Source: Wohlfahrtiimonas larvae
Lineage (GTDB): Bacteria; Pseudomonadota; Gammaproteobacteria; Cardiobacteriales; Wohlfahrtiimonadaceae
Length of the DNA: 64,000 nucleotides
Assembly: GCF_039543665.1 (NCBI RefSeq)
Contig: NZ_BAABKE010000004.1
Span: 1 to 64,000 of the forward strand
Direction: 5' to 3'
The translations under genes were made by a program, and so were the position numbers. Numbering within the stretch: position 1 is the first letter of the stretch; each line of letters begins with the position of its first letter. This document shows, piece by piece, positions 8,681-15,192 of this stretch. The notes beneath the pieces are model-generated. The model worked only from the letters and a program-made list of their open reading frames with translations. It was not told the DNA's origin and searched no databases.

Positions 8681-9778
8681 TTAAACCTCACCTGTTTCTA
8701 AAAAATGTAAAAACTGTTCTTTATTCATAATCAACGTGCCATTTTCTGTGGCTCGTTCCGCTTGTTTCTCTGGTAGTTCTTCATTGGTAATAATGGCAAA
8801 TAATGTTTTGGTTTGAGTTTTCAAAACTTTCAAATTATATGGCTTTGCCAATGCTTCCAATAACATCTGTTCATCATCTGAGAACCCAACAAAGTTAATT
8901 GTCAAAGCAGGTGATTTAGTGTTTTTCTTAGGTGCTGATTTTTTCTTTTTAGTTGGCACAAAGTTCTGTAATAACTGCTTTGCATTGCCTAAATACTCAA
9001 CTACACGATCTTTTTTGAAAGTTCTTTCAGCGTGACGATCTAAACATATACCTGTGAAATACTCATAATCAACTGATTTAATAATTACACTGCGTTTAGT
9101 TGTATTCCCTTCACTATCTTGATAAATAAAATTAATGGTATTTGGATCATTAGATGATGCTGATAAATTCTCAATTGTAGATCGTTTAGCTCGTCGCTCC
9201 TCTTCATAGTATTCATTCATCATATTTCTGATGATTTCTTCACCATTATCGAAGTAAAAATCTATACGATCATGGTAAAACTTCCGATCCTTGCCTTTTT
9301 TGTTGCAAAAACCACTAATATAATCAGGTGTTACTTCATAGGGATAAACGGATTCCATATTAGAATCACCGTTATTATCTTCATACATGAAAGTCACATC
9401 ACTTGATTTGGCTTTACTTGGCGTAACAACATCCACAGATATTTTTGAGAACTCTTTTTTAGCTTCTTTTAAATCGGTTTTTAATCTAGCCCATGCGCCT
9501 GAAAAGCTTTCATTTTGTTTATTTTTAGGAAGACAGTTCACTAATATGAATATATTCCAAATGATAAAAGGTGTACTCAAAACAGTAAATCCACCTATGA
9601 CATCTTCACCATCAGTAAAAATTGCAGTACACAAAAATATAAATGGTAGTGAAATCAATAGATATTTAATGACCTTTAACCATGTTAGTTTTTTACCTAA
9701 ATTTCCTAATGAATACTGATAAACTTTCATCAAGAAACCAACAATAAATGCACCGACAATGAAACCAAGAAACCCCAT
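8681..9778 (-). CDS. Membrane protein with two WYL-like modules and a BRCT-like end
   Basis: 365 residues, family not recognised. Three hydrophobic segments lie in the first ~85 residues. Two similar ~50-residue modules follow. The first, at about 130-185, is DVTFMYEDNNGDSN...YISGFCNKKGKDRKFYHDRI. The second, at about 213-265, is NTINFIYQDSEGNTTKR...YFTGICLDRHAERTFKKDRV. Both follow the WYL-type pattern of a Y-x-D/D-x-x-G turn and a C...R-x-F..DRI strand. After a Lys-rich linker, the last ~70 residues (INFVGF, then IITNEELPEKQ, then NKEQFLHFLE) look like a BRCT fold. It lies nine bases before the coiled-coil gene. Function unknown; possibly a membrane-bound sensor. Confidence 0.75.
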   Translation of the reverse strand: MGFLGFIVGAFIVGFLMKVYQYSLGNLGKKLTWLKVIKYLLISLPFIFLCTAIFTDGEDVIGGFTVLSTPFIIWNIFILVNCLPKNKQNESFSGAWARLKTDLKEAKKEFSKISVDVVTPSKAKSSDVTFMYEDNNGDSNMESVYPYEVTPDYISGFCNKKGKDRKFYHDRIDFYFDNGEEIIRNMMNEYYEEERRAKRSTIENLSASSNDPNTINFIYQDSEGNTTKRSVIIKSVDYEYFTGICLDRHAERTFKKDRVVEYLGNAKQLLQNFVPTKKKKSAPKKNTKSPALTINFVGFSDDEQMLLEALAKPYNLKVLKTQTKTLFAIITNEELPEKQAERATENGTLIMNKEQFLHFLETGEV

Positions 9779-9787
9779 GATTAATTA

Positions 9788-10261
9788 CTATTCCTTTATG
9801 TTTAGCTGATCTAATTCTGCTTGATTAAATGGAAATTCTCTCACTACTTTTTCACATATTCGTTGTTCACTCTTATATTTGAATGCTTTAAAGATTTTAA
9901 GTGGGTAATAACCTATTCCACCCATAACAGCCAAAAATAACGTGGAAACTCCAAACTGAACAAAAATATTATCTATCTTTAAATACATTAATAAGCCGAG
10001 AAAGCCTATAACAGATGCTATAGCAGGATATAAAATAACTTTTTGCCAAAAATCTATGGTGGGATGAATTTTTGCATACTCTTCTTGATACATCTCTTCT
10101 CTAAAATCATCAGTGCATGGCCTGCAATATGGCAATATCGCATCATCTAATTGAAATCTTTGACAGCAATATGTACACAAAGGATAATTATGAGCAATAT
10201 TATTAATATCTCTTTCAGAGTATTGGCCACCGAATTGATTAATTATCTTTGTTCCCACCAT
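9788..10261 (-). CDS. Small zinc-knuckle membrane protein
   Basis: 157 residues, family not recognised. Residues 1-25 contain INQFGGQYSERDINN, almost repeating the C-terminal tail of the upstream regulator. Cys residues C-T-Y-C-C near 30 and C-R-P-C near 47 form a probable zinc knuckle. Two membrane helices follow (about 76-94 and 99-118), then a Lys/Glu-rich cytoplasmic tail. The start overlaps the regulator's end by 23 bases, indicating translational coupling. It could be a small membrane anchor or sensor working with the 8681 protein. No catalytic motif is visible. Confidence 0.78.
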   Translation of the reverse strand: MVGTKIINQFGGQYSERDINNIAHNYPLCTYCCQRFQLDDAILPYCRPCTDDFREEMYQEEYAKIHPTIDFWQKVILYPAIASVIGFLGLLMYLKIDNIFVQFGVSTLFLAVMGGIGYYPLKIFKAFKYKSEQRICEKVVREFPFNQAELDQLNIKE

Positions 10262-10658
10262 TATTAATCCCTATTACATTATTGATAGTACCTTCTGAAT
10301 ACTGTCCACCATGCTGATTAATCGTTTTACTTTCTTGAGCTTTGCCACTCTTAATAACGCTTAATGCAGCAGCAATAGCCATTGCTCTAATATCTGCATC
10401 AATACTTCTTAAAGCACCTAGTAGCTCTTGTTCAGAATCAGATAATGCATGGCTTGATCTATTACCAGTAACGATATATTGAATATCAACTGTTGGTACT
10501 TTTGATAGATTTGCTAAATATTCAGCAGAAGGGCTTCGCTCACCCTTTTCATAATTAATTTGAGCTTTTTGCCCAACTCCACCAATGGCACCAAAAACTG
10601 TTTGGTTCATTCCTAAATTTTCACGAATTTCTTTTAATCTTTTCCCAATACTTTCCAT
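10239..10658 (-). CDS. Xre-type HTH regulator, probable prophage repressor
   Basis: 139 residues. Residues ~5-62 form a Cro/C1-type helix-turn-helix (LKEIRENLGMNQTVFGAIG, then AQINYEKGERSPSAEYLANL). The remainder is a helical linker (about 70-108) and an Asn/Gly-rich tail, INQHGGQYSEGTINN. It is divergent from the early operon and separated from it by a 110-bp control region containing a perfect dyad. That is the arrangement of a lysogenic repressor. It lacks the LexA-like peptidase domain, so inactivation would not be by RecA-stimulated self-cleavage. The three membrane genes downstream share its direction. Confidence 0.85.
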   Translation of the reverse strand: MESIGKRLKEIRENLGMNQTVFGAIGGVGQKAQINYEKGERSPSAEYLANLSKVPTVDIQYIVTGNRSSHALSDSEQELLGALRSIDADIRAMAIAAALSVIKSGKAQESKTINQHGGQYSEGTINNVIGINNGGNKDN

Positions 10659-10674
10659 TTAATACCTTTTTATG

Positions 10675-10703
10675 TTGACTACAGATCGTTTGATCTGTAA
10701 TAT
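10675..10703 (+). promoter_or_regulatory. Early rightward promoter with dyad operator in its spacer
   Basis: -35 TTGACT (10675-10680), 17-base spacer, -10 TAATAT (10698-10703). The spacer holds a perfect inverted repeat, ACAGATC-GTTT-GATCTGT (10681-10698). A dimeric repressor bound there would block RNA polymerase. It reads toward the RHH gene at 10769. Confidence 0.75.
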
Positions 10704-10711
10704 GTGCCATA

Positions 10712-10754
10712 TAGTCAATTACTAGGACTTTAATATGATCATTCGGATAGTCAA
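10712..10754. promoter_or_regulatory. Repeated TAGTCAA heptamers in the early control region
   Basis: TAGTCAA occurs at 10712-10718 and 10748-10754, 36 bases apart. Its inverse TTGACTA occurs at 10675-10681, overlapping the -35 of the early promoter. They may be half-sites for the repressor or for the RHH protein encoded next door. Binding is inferred only from arrangement. No convincing minus-strand promoter for the repressor could be fixed. Confidence 0.4.
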
Positions 10755-10768
10755 TCGGAGTATTATTG

Positions 10769-10939
10769 ATGAAAAATAAGCTTTTTACAAGTGAACAACG
10801 AACAGAACAAGTTAGAATTTCACTAACAAAAGAAGAATTAAAAGCATTAAAAGATATTTCTACTAAAGAAAAACGTCCTGTTGCAACAGTTGCACATGCT
10901 CTACTCAAGAAGGCACTTTCAGAATTTCATACTGAATAA
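10769..10939 (+). CDS. Small ribbon-helix-helix-like protein
   Basis: 56 residues. The pattern TEQVRISLTKEELKALKDIS, then RPVATVAHALLKKAL, is a beta strand followed by two helices as in Arc/CopG regulators. It is the first gene after the early promoter, a place often taken by a Cro/Cox-like switch protein. No strong ribosome site is seen (GGAG at 10757-10760, nine bases upstream). It may be the antagonist of the 10239 repressor, or an unrelated accessory regulator. Confidence 0.65.
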   Translation: MKNKLFTSEQRTEQVRISLTKEELKALKDISTKEKRPVATVAHALLKKALSEFHTE

Positions 10940-10980
10940 GTTGCGATAAAACACACTTAAATTTAATCAAGGAGTTGAAT

Positions 10981-11316
10981 ATGGCTTTAAATGGTCAGGG
11001 GATTTCTACACCCAAAATTAATGTGAAAGAGTTTTTAAACTCAGCACATAGCAATTTTAAAGATGTTGCGAAGCAAATCGAAGGGCAAGCAAAAACAGCG
11101 CATTACTTAACTTTGGCAATGCAGGTTCAGAAGCTTTCTCATTCATGTAATCACATGGCAAAAGATAAATTAATCGAAGCATTGGAATCCATTCGCCACA
11201 ACTTCTATCAAGCTGCTGAACATGTGAAGGATTCAGCGTTTCAACTTCATTTATTACAGCAAGCAGTCGCAACACAGAAAGTGATCAACCAATTAAGAGG
11301 GCGTAGAAATGGCTAA
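10981..11316 (+). CDS. Hypothetical early prophage protein, 111 aa
   Basis: Starts at ATG 10981 with AAGGAG six bases upstream; an earlier TTG is less likely. The protein is predicted almost entirely helical, with many Gln, Ala and His, and no membrane segment. Its last eight bases overlap the next gene. It is the first of three small overlapping early genes of unknown role that lead into the Ogr-like gene. In P2-like phages this slot holds replication accessory or anti-host proteins. I do not recognise the family. Confidence 0.75.
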   Translation: MALNGQGISTPKINVKEFLNSAHSNFKDVAKQIEGQAKTAHYLTLAMQVQKLSHSCNHMAKDKLIEALESIRHNFYQAAEHVKDSAFQLHLLQQAVATQKVINQLRGRRNG

Positions 11317-11569
11317 TCAAAATAAACCAACCTTAACTATTTTTCCTACAACACGATCTTTAGAAGAATTGGTGAGTAAACAAGAGTTGAATCTTGCTTT
11401 CAAAAAAAGATGCATTTTTATTCAGGAAGACATTGAGCAAAAAAAAGAAATAATCTCTGATCCAACAAACATCACAAGAGCTGGCAAGCAAAAACAAGAA
11501 GAAGAGATCATCCAACTTCAAAACGAATTGAGTGATATTCACTATTTTTTAAATAAGTGGGGTGAATGA
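11309..11569 (+). CDS. Hypothetical early prophage protein, 86 aa
   Basis: Family not recognised. Residues ~15-80 are strongly helical and charged (SLEELVSKQELNLAF, then KQKQEEEIIQLQNELSDI), suggesting a short coiled coil. There are no zinc or nucleotide motifs. It overlaps both neighbours, by eight and four bases, so it is certainly part of the same translated unit. A structural or adaptor role in replication or host takeover is possible, but nothing in the sequence decides it. Confidence 0.7.
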   Translation: MANQNKPTLTIFPTTRSLEELVSKQELNLAFKKRCIFIQEDIEQKKEIISDPTNITRAGKQKQEEEIIQLQNELSDIHYFLNKWGE

Positions 11570-11772
11570 TGACTGAGCACATGCAAGATTACCTCGCTTT
11601 ACTTAAAGAAATGATCAGCGTTAAGACGCAAAATCTTAACAAATTGAGATGGACAAGATCAATTGGAAAGCAGCAACTCAGGGAACAAATAGCCATTTTG
11701 GAGGAGAAGAAAATTGAAGTTGAATCATTCATTAAATCCGGCCCGAAAAACCATGGCGAAAAAACCCAATAG
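11566..11772 (+). CDS. Hypothetical early prophage protein, 68 aa
   Basis: A short, basic, helical protein with a Leu-repeat character (YLALLKEMISVKTQNLNKL, then LREQIAILEEKKIEVE). The start ATG overlaps the preceding stop (ATGATGA), and its end overlaps the Ogr-like gene by 20 bases. No family recognised. Like its upstream neighbour it looks like a small coiled-coil protein; the two could form a hetero-oligomer. Confidence 0.65.
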   Translation: MMTEHMQDYLALLKEMISVKTQNLNKLRWTRSIGKQQLREQIAILEEKKIEVESFIKSGPKNHGEKTQ

Positions 11773-12259
11773 CACGCAATGCCCAGGATGTGGCGCAACG
11801 GCTAAGTTGTGCTACACGAATCCTTACAGTGCAGAAACACGTTTCAAGCACTATCGCTGTGAAGTATTGGAATGCGGTATGACTTTTATTAATAGCGAAT
11901 CTTTATACAAAGTCATCATTCCAAGTCATTTGAATAAAAAGGAAAAAGCGATGATTGTTCACACTATCCAATCTCTTGAATCTTTCGACAATGTGATCCA
12001 CAACGAACCAACATTCGTTTTATTCACACAAGAAAACTGTATGCAATCAACCGCTGCACTATCACAGTTTTATGCATTAGCAAAAGTCGATGTTGATCAT
12101 GTTTATTTGGCTGTGGATCCCAACATGAAAAACTTGGCAGTGCTCAGACATCGCTATTCAGTCACTAAAATGCCAACGATGTTGTTTTTCTCAAAAGGCA
12201 ACTTCTCGAAATTGACAGGTTGTGACGAAATTCTTCAGTACTTTAATGAAATGGAGTAG
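11753..12259 (+). CDS. Ogr/Delta-like zinc finger fused to a thioredoxin fold
   Basis: 168 residues from ATG 11753. Residues 10-41 give C-x2-C (10, 13) and C-x4-C (36, 41) with the spacing and flanks of P2 Ogr/P4 Delta, activators of late promoters that contact RNA polymerase. Residues ~78-168 match thioredoxin: strand TFVLFT, active-site loop C96-M-Q-S99 in place of CGPC, and YSVTKMPTMLFFSKG carrying the cis-Pro. The second active-site Cys is Ser, so it cannot act as a dithiol reductase but could act as a monothiol or a protein-binding domain. Ordinary Ogr proteins are ~70-80 residues and lack this half. It probably activates the tail operon. Confidence 0.75.
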   Translation: MAKKPNSTQCPGCGATAKLCYTNPYSAETRFKHYRCEVLECGMTFINSESLYKVIIPSHLNKKEKAMIVHTIQSLESFDNVIHNEPTFVLFTQENCMQSTAALSQFYALAKVDVDHVYLAVDPNMKNLAVLRHRYSVTKMPTMLFFSKGNFSKLTGCDEILQYFNEME

Positions 12260-12261
12260 TT

Positions 12262-14943
12262 ATGGCCAATTCATCAGCATTGGATGCAGCAATCATCCAA
12301 GAATTTACAACCAAATTTGGTGCAAAGCCACAAGGCGGTGGCAAGCGTTATAAAAATGGCGTTTGCCCTAAATGTGGCAAGAAATCATTTTGGATTTGGA
12401 GCACAGACATTTATAAAGCTCGCTGTGATCGTACCAAGAATTGTGAGCATGAAGTCACAATTCGTGAACTATTCCCTCACCTATTTGAATCATATTCCAA
12501 GCGTTATGAAGCAGAAATGGTGACAGATTCTAAAGCTGTGGCTAAGGCATATTTGCGTGAAGAACGTGGATTCAACTTAGCTGTGGTTGATACAAATATC
12601 TTCACACAAGAAACATTTGCAGCTGCTGGCAATTCAACTGCAACTGTACGTTTTGCAATGCAAAACAATGGCGAAATGGATGGCTACTGGGAACGCTTCA
12701 TTGATAACCCTGAAAACTTCTTTGATAAAGCGCGTTTCTTGAAGGGTTATAGTTATCGTGGTTTGGCTTGGGTTCATCCTGATTTTGATGCAACTAAACA
12801 TGATGAAGTTTGGATCACAGAAGGCATATTTGATGCATTAGCATTGCGTCACATTGGCATTACAGCAATCAGCGCAATGAGTGCCAATAACTTTCCTGAA
12901 ACAACTTTGAAAGAGATCCTGGCAAGCAATCCACAGATCAAACCTGTGATTGCCTTAGATTCTGAATCCAAAGCTAAAAAGATTGCCATCAATTGGCATA
13001 AGAAATTGATTGATCTAGGTTTCAATGATCCACGTGTTGCTATCACTAATGAAGATGCAGATTGGAACGATTGGCTAATCAAAGGCAAGCTCACAGATAA
13101 AGGCATTGAAAAAGCATTATTCAATGGTGCGCTATTGACTGCAAAAAGCCCTGTGGCCAAAGCAAAATTACTTTGGAAAGAGATCAACCGCCAACAGTTT
13201 TATTTTGAATTTAACTACAAAACGTATTGGTTTGAGTTCAATTATAAAAAATTCAATGAGGCATATAACGCAGCAGTGAAGCAATTGGACAAAAAAGAAG
13301 ATGATGAAATCACACCTGAAGAAAAAGCAGAGCTAGAAGATAAAGCCTTCAATTCATCGAATACGATTACAGAGATCGCTAACTGTACGATTGATATTTT
13401 GTACTACCAAATTGACCGTGCAACGGAAGAATCTTTCTATTATGTGAATGTTAAAAAGAGTGAGCAAAAGAGCTCAAAGAGCGCATTTTTACCTAAGCAA
13501 TTAGGCAGCGGCTCAGAGTTTAAAAACAAAATCATGGCTGCTTTATCCGGTGCTATTTATACAGGTGAAACAAATCAGCTCAATGATATTTTTACGCATA
13601 AAACACGTGACATCATTGACATTGAAACCATCAAATACATTGGTTATTGCAGGGATCACAAGGCTTATATCTATAATAATTTTGCGGTAGCAGATGGCAA
13701 GTTATACAAGAAAAATAGCGAAGATTACTTTGAATTGGGTGATACCAATATCAAATCAACCTTTGATATGACAACGATGCGCCCAAATGATGAATTCAAT
13801 ACGGATTGGTTCAATGACTTCATGATCGTATTTGGCATAAAAGGATTAATCTGTTTGGCCTTTTGGTTTGGTTCACTCTTTGCTGAACAATTGCGTGATC
13901 GTTATTCAGCGTGGCCATTCTTAGAAATCACAGGCGAAGCTGGTGCAGGTAAATCATTTTTGATTGAATTTTTATGGTCCTTGGTTGGACGTTCAGATTA
14001 TGAAGGGATTAACCCAACCACAGCATCCAAGCCTGGTCTTGCTCGTACATTGTCACAAGTATCTAATTTACCTGTGGTATTGATCGAAAGTGATACCAAT
14101 GATCCCAACATGCCAATCAAGCATAAGCAAAAAACATTCAGCTTTGATGAAATCAAGCCATTGTTTAACGGCCGTGCGCCACGTGTTTTGGGTGTGAAAA
14201 GCAATAATAACAACACAGATGATGAACCGTTTCGTGGATCTGTTGTGATCTCACAAAACAATAAAGTTTCAGGTTCAGAAGCAATATTGTCACGTTTGAT
14301 CTACATCTATTACGACAAAAGCCATCATCAGGGCCAATATTCACGTGATGCAGCAGAACGACTACAGCGATTGGCCACAGATGATGTATCAGGCTTTTTA
14401 TTTGAAGTATTGAAAAAAGAACGTCAAATCTTGGACATGATTGAAGCAACATTTGCCAATAACCGCAATGCCATCATGAAGTTGCCGAATCTAAAAACGG
14501 AACGCATTGGCTTAACTCATGGCTTATTAATGTCTTGTTTACAAGCATTGTGCGAGATTTTACCAATCACAGATAACGTAAAAGCCAAAGCATCCAGCTA
14601 CATCCATGAATTAGCAATGGAGCGTGAACAAGATTTAATCAGCGATCACCCTGCAATGGATCAGTTCTGGGATGTTTATGAGTACTTTGAATCATTAACT
14701 GATGAAAAAGAATTAGTGGCCAATCAATACAGACTGAACCATTCACCCAATGAAGATGAAATTGCCATCAATCTCAATGAATTTTATGCCGCTGCTCGTG
14801 AAAATAATCAAAGCCTTGAGGACATCAAACTCATTAAAAAAATGGTGCAGAAATCTGTGCGCTATCCATTCGTAGAAGCCAAATCAATCCGCAGCAATGT
14901 GAATAAGAAAACATTGCGTTGTTATGTATTTAAGAAGAAGTAA
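12262..14943 (+). CDS. Phage primase-helicase
   Basis: 893 residues. The N-terminus has a CHC2-type zinc finger (C-P-K-C near 35, a later C-x5-C-H). A TOPRIM-like domain follows, with EVWITEGIFDALAL (~190) and VIALDSESK (~232), and ends with DWNDWL. The C-terminal third has a Walker A, GEAGAGKSFLIE (~560), then VLIESDTNDP and a FRGSVVISQNN segment typical of superfamily 3-like phage helicases. It would prime and unwind at the prophage origin, playing the role of P4 alpha or P2 A. It starts three bases after the Ogr-like gene with GGAG in front. Confidence 0.9.
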   Translation: MANSSALDAAIIQEFTTKFGAKPQGGGKRYKNGVCPKCGKKSFWIWSTDIYKARCDRTKNCEHEVTIRELFPHLFESYSKRYEAEMVTDSKAVAKAYLREERGFNLAVVDTNIFTQETFAAAGNSTATVRFAMQNNGEMDGYWERFIDNPENFFDKARFLKGYSYRGLAWVHPDFDATKHDEVWITEGIFDALALRHIGITAISAMSANNFPETTLKEILASNPQIKPVIALDSESKAKKIAINWHKKLIDLGFNDPRVAITNEDADWNDWLIKGKLTDKGIEKALFNGALLTAKSPVAKAKLLWKEINRQQFYFEFNYKTYWFEFNYKKFNEAYNAAVKQLDKKEDDEITPEEKAELEDKAFNSSNTITEIANCTIDILYYQIDRATEESFYYVNVKKSEQKSSKSAFLPKQLGSGSEFKNKIMAALSGAIYTGETNQLNDIFTHKTRDIIDIETIKYIGYCRDHKAYIYNNFAVADGKLYKKNSEDYFELGDTNIKSTFDMTTMRPNDEFNTDWFNDFMIVFGIKGLICLAFWFGSLFAEQLRDRYSAWPFLEITGEAGAGKSFLIEFLWSLVGRSDYEGINPTTASKPGLARTLSQVSNLPVVLIESDTNDPNMPIKHKQKTFSFDEIKPLFNGRAPRVLGVKSNNNNTDDEPFRGSVVISQNNKVSGSEAILSRLIYIYYDKSHHQGQYSRDAAERLQRLATDDVSGFLFEVLKKERQILDMIEATFANNRNAIMKLPNLKTERIGLTHGLLMSCLQALCEILPITDNVKAKASSYIHELAMEREQDLISDHPAMDQFWDVYEYFESLTDEKELVANQYRLNHSPNEDEIAINLNEFYAAARENNQSLEDIKLIKKMVQKSVRYPFVEAKSIRSNVNKKTLRCYVFKKK

Positions 14944-14953
14944 GGAGAACTTC

Positions 14954-15142
14954 ATGAGCGACAAACTACTCACAATTACAGATATTGCCAACAAACTTGG
15001 GTTTTCAGTTGGTCATACAAAACAGGCCATCATCAAATTGGATGGCTTCCCTACTCCAATTCGCATCACACCCAAAGGAGCACCACGCTGGAAAGAAAGT
15101 GAAATCGATGCGTTTATTGATTCCAGAAAGGAGATGTATTAA
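14954..15142 (+). CDS. AlpA/excisionase-like HTH protein
   Basis: 62 residues starting at ATG 14954 behind AAGGAG. It has a winged helix-turn-helix of the MerR/AlpA type: LTITDIANKLGFSVGHTKQ, then a wing of RITPKGAPRW, then ESEIDAFIDSRK. AlpA proteins regulate or direct excision, usually near the integrase gene. Here integrase lies 1.3 kb away on the other strand, with a KAP ATPase inserted between. It ends the early + operon and is followed by a terminator. Confidence 0.83.
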   Translation: MSDKLLTITDIANKLGFSVGHTKQAIIKLDGFPTPIRITPKGAPRWKESEIDAFIDSRKEMY

Positions 15143-15166
15143 TAACATTGCATTTGGATAGATAGT

Positions 15167-15192
15167 AAAAAAGCCCGAAAGGGCTTATTTTA
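15167..15192. terminator. Bidirectional rho-independent terminator
   Basis: Stem AAGCCC (15171-15176), loop GAAA, GGGCTT (15181-15186). A six-A run stands before it and ATTTTAT after it, so it can stop both the early + operon and the convergent KAP ATPase gene. Confidence 0.88.

Noticed and set aside
7584..8684. A 366-codon open frame on the + strand opposite the coiled-coil gene
   Set aside because: It is an antisense frame kept open by the 51- and 108-bp repeats. Its product is Ser/Asn low-complexity sequence, and it has no ribosome site or sensible domain.
12849..13187. 112-codon minus-strand frame inside the primase gene
   Set aside because: It is a shadow of the primase reading frame, without start signals, and is contrary to the operon direction.
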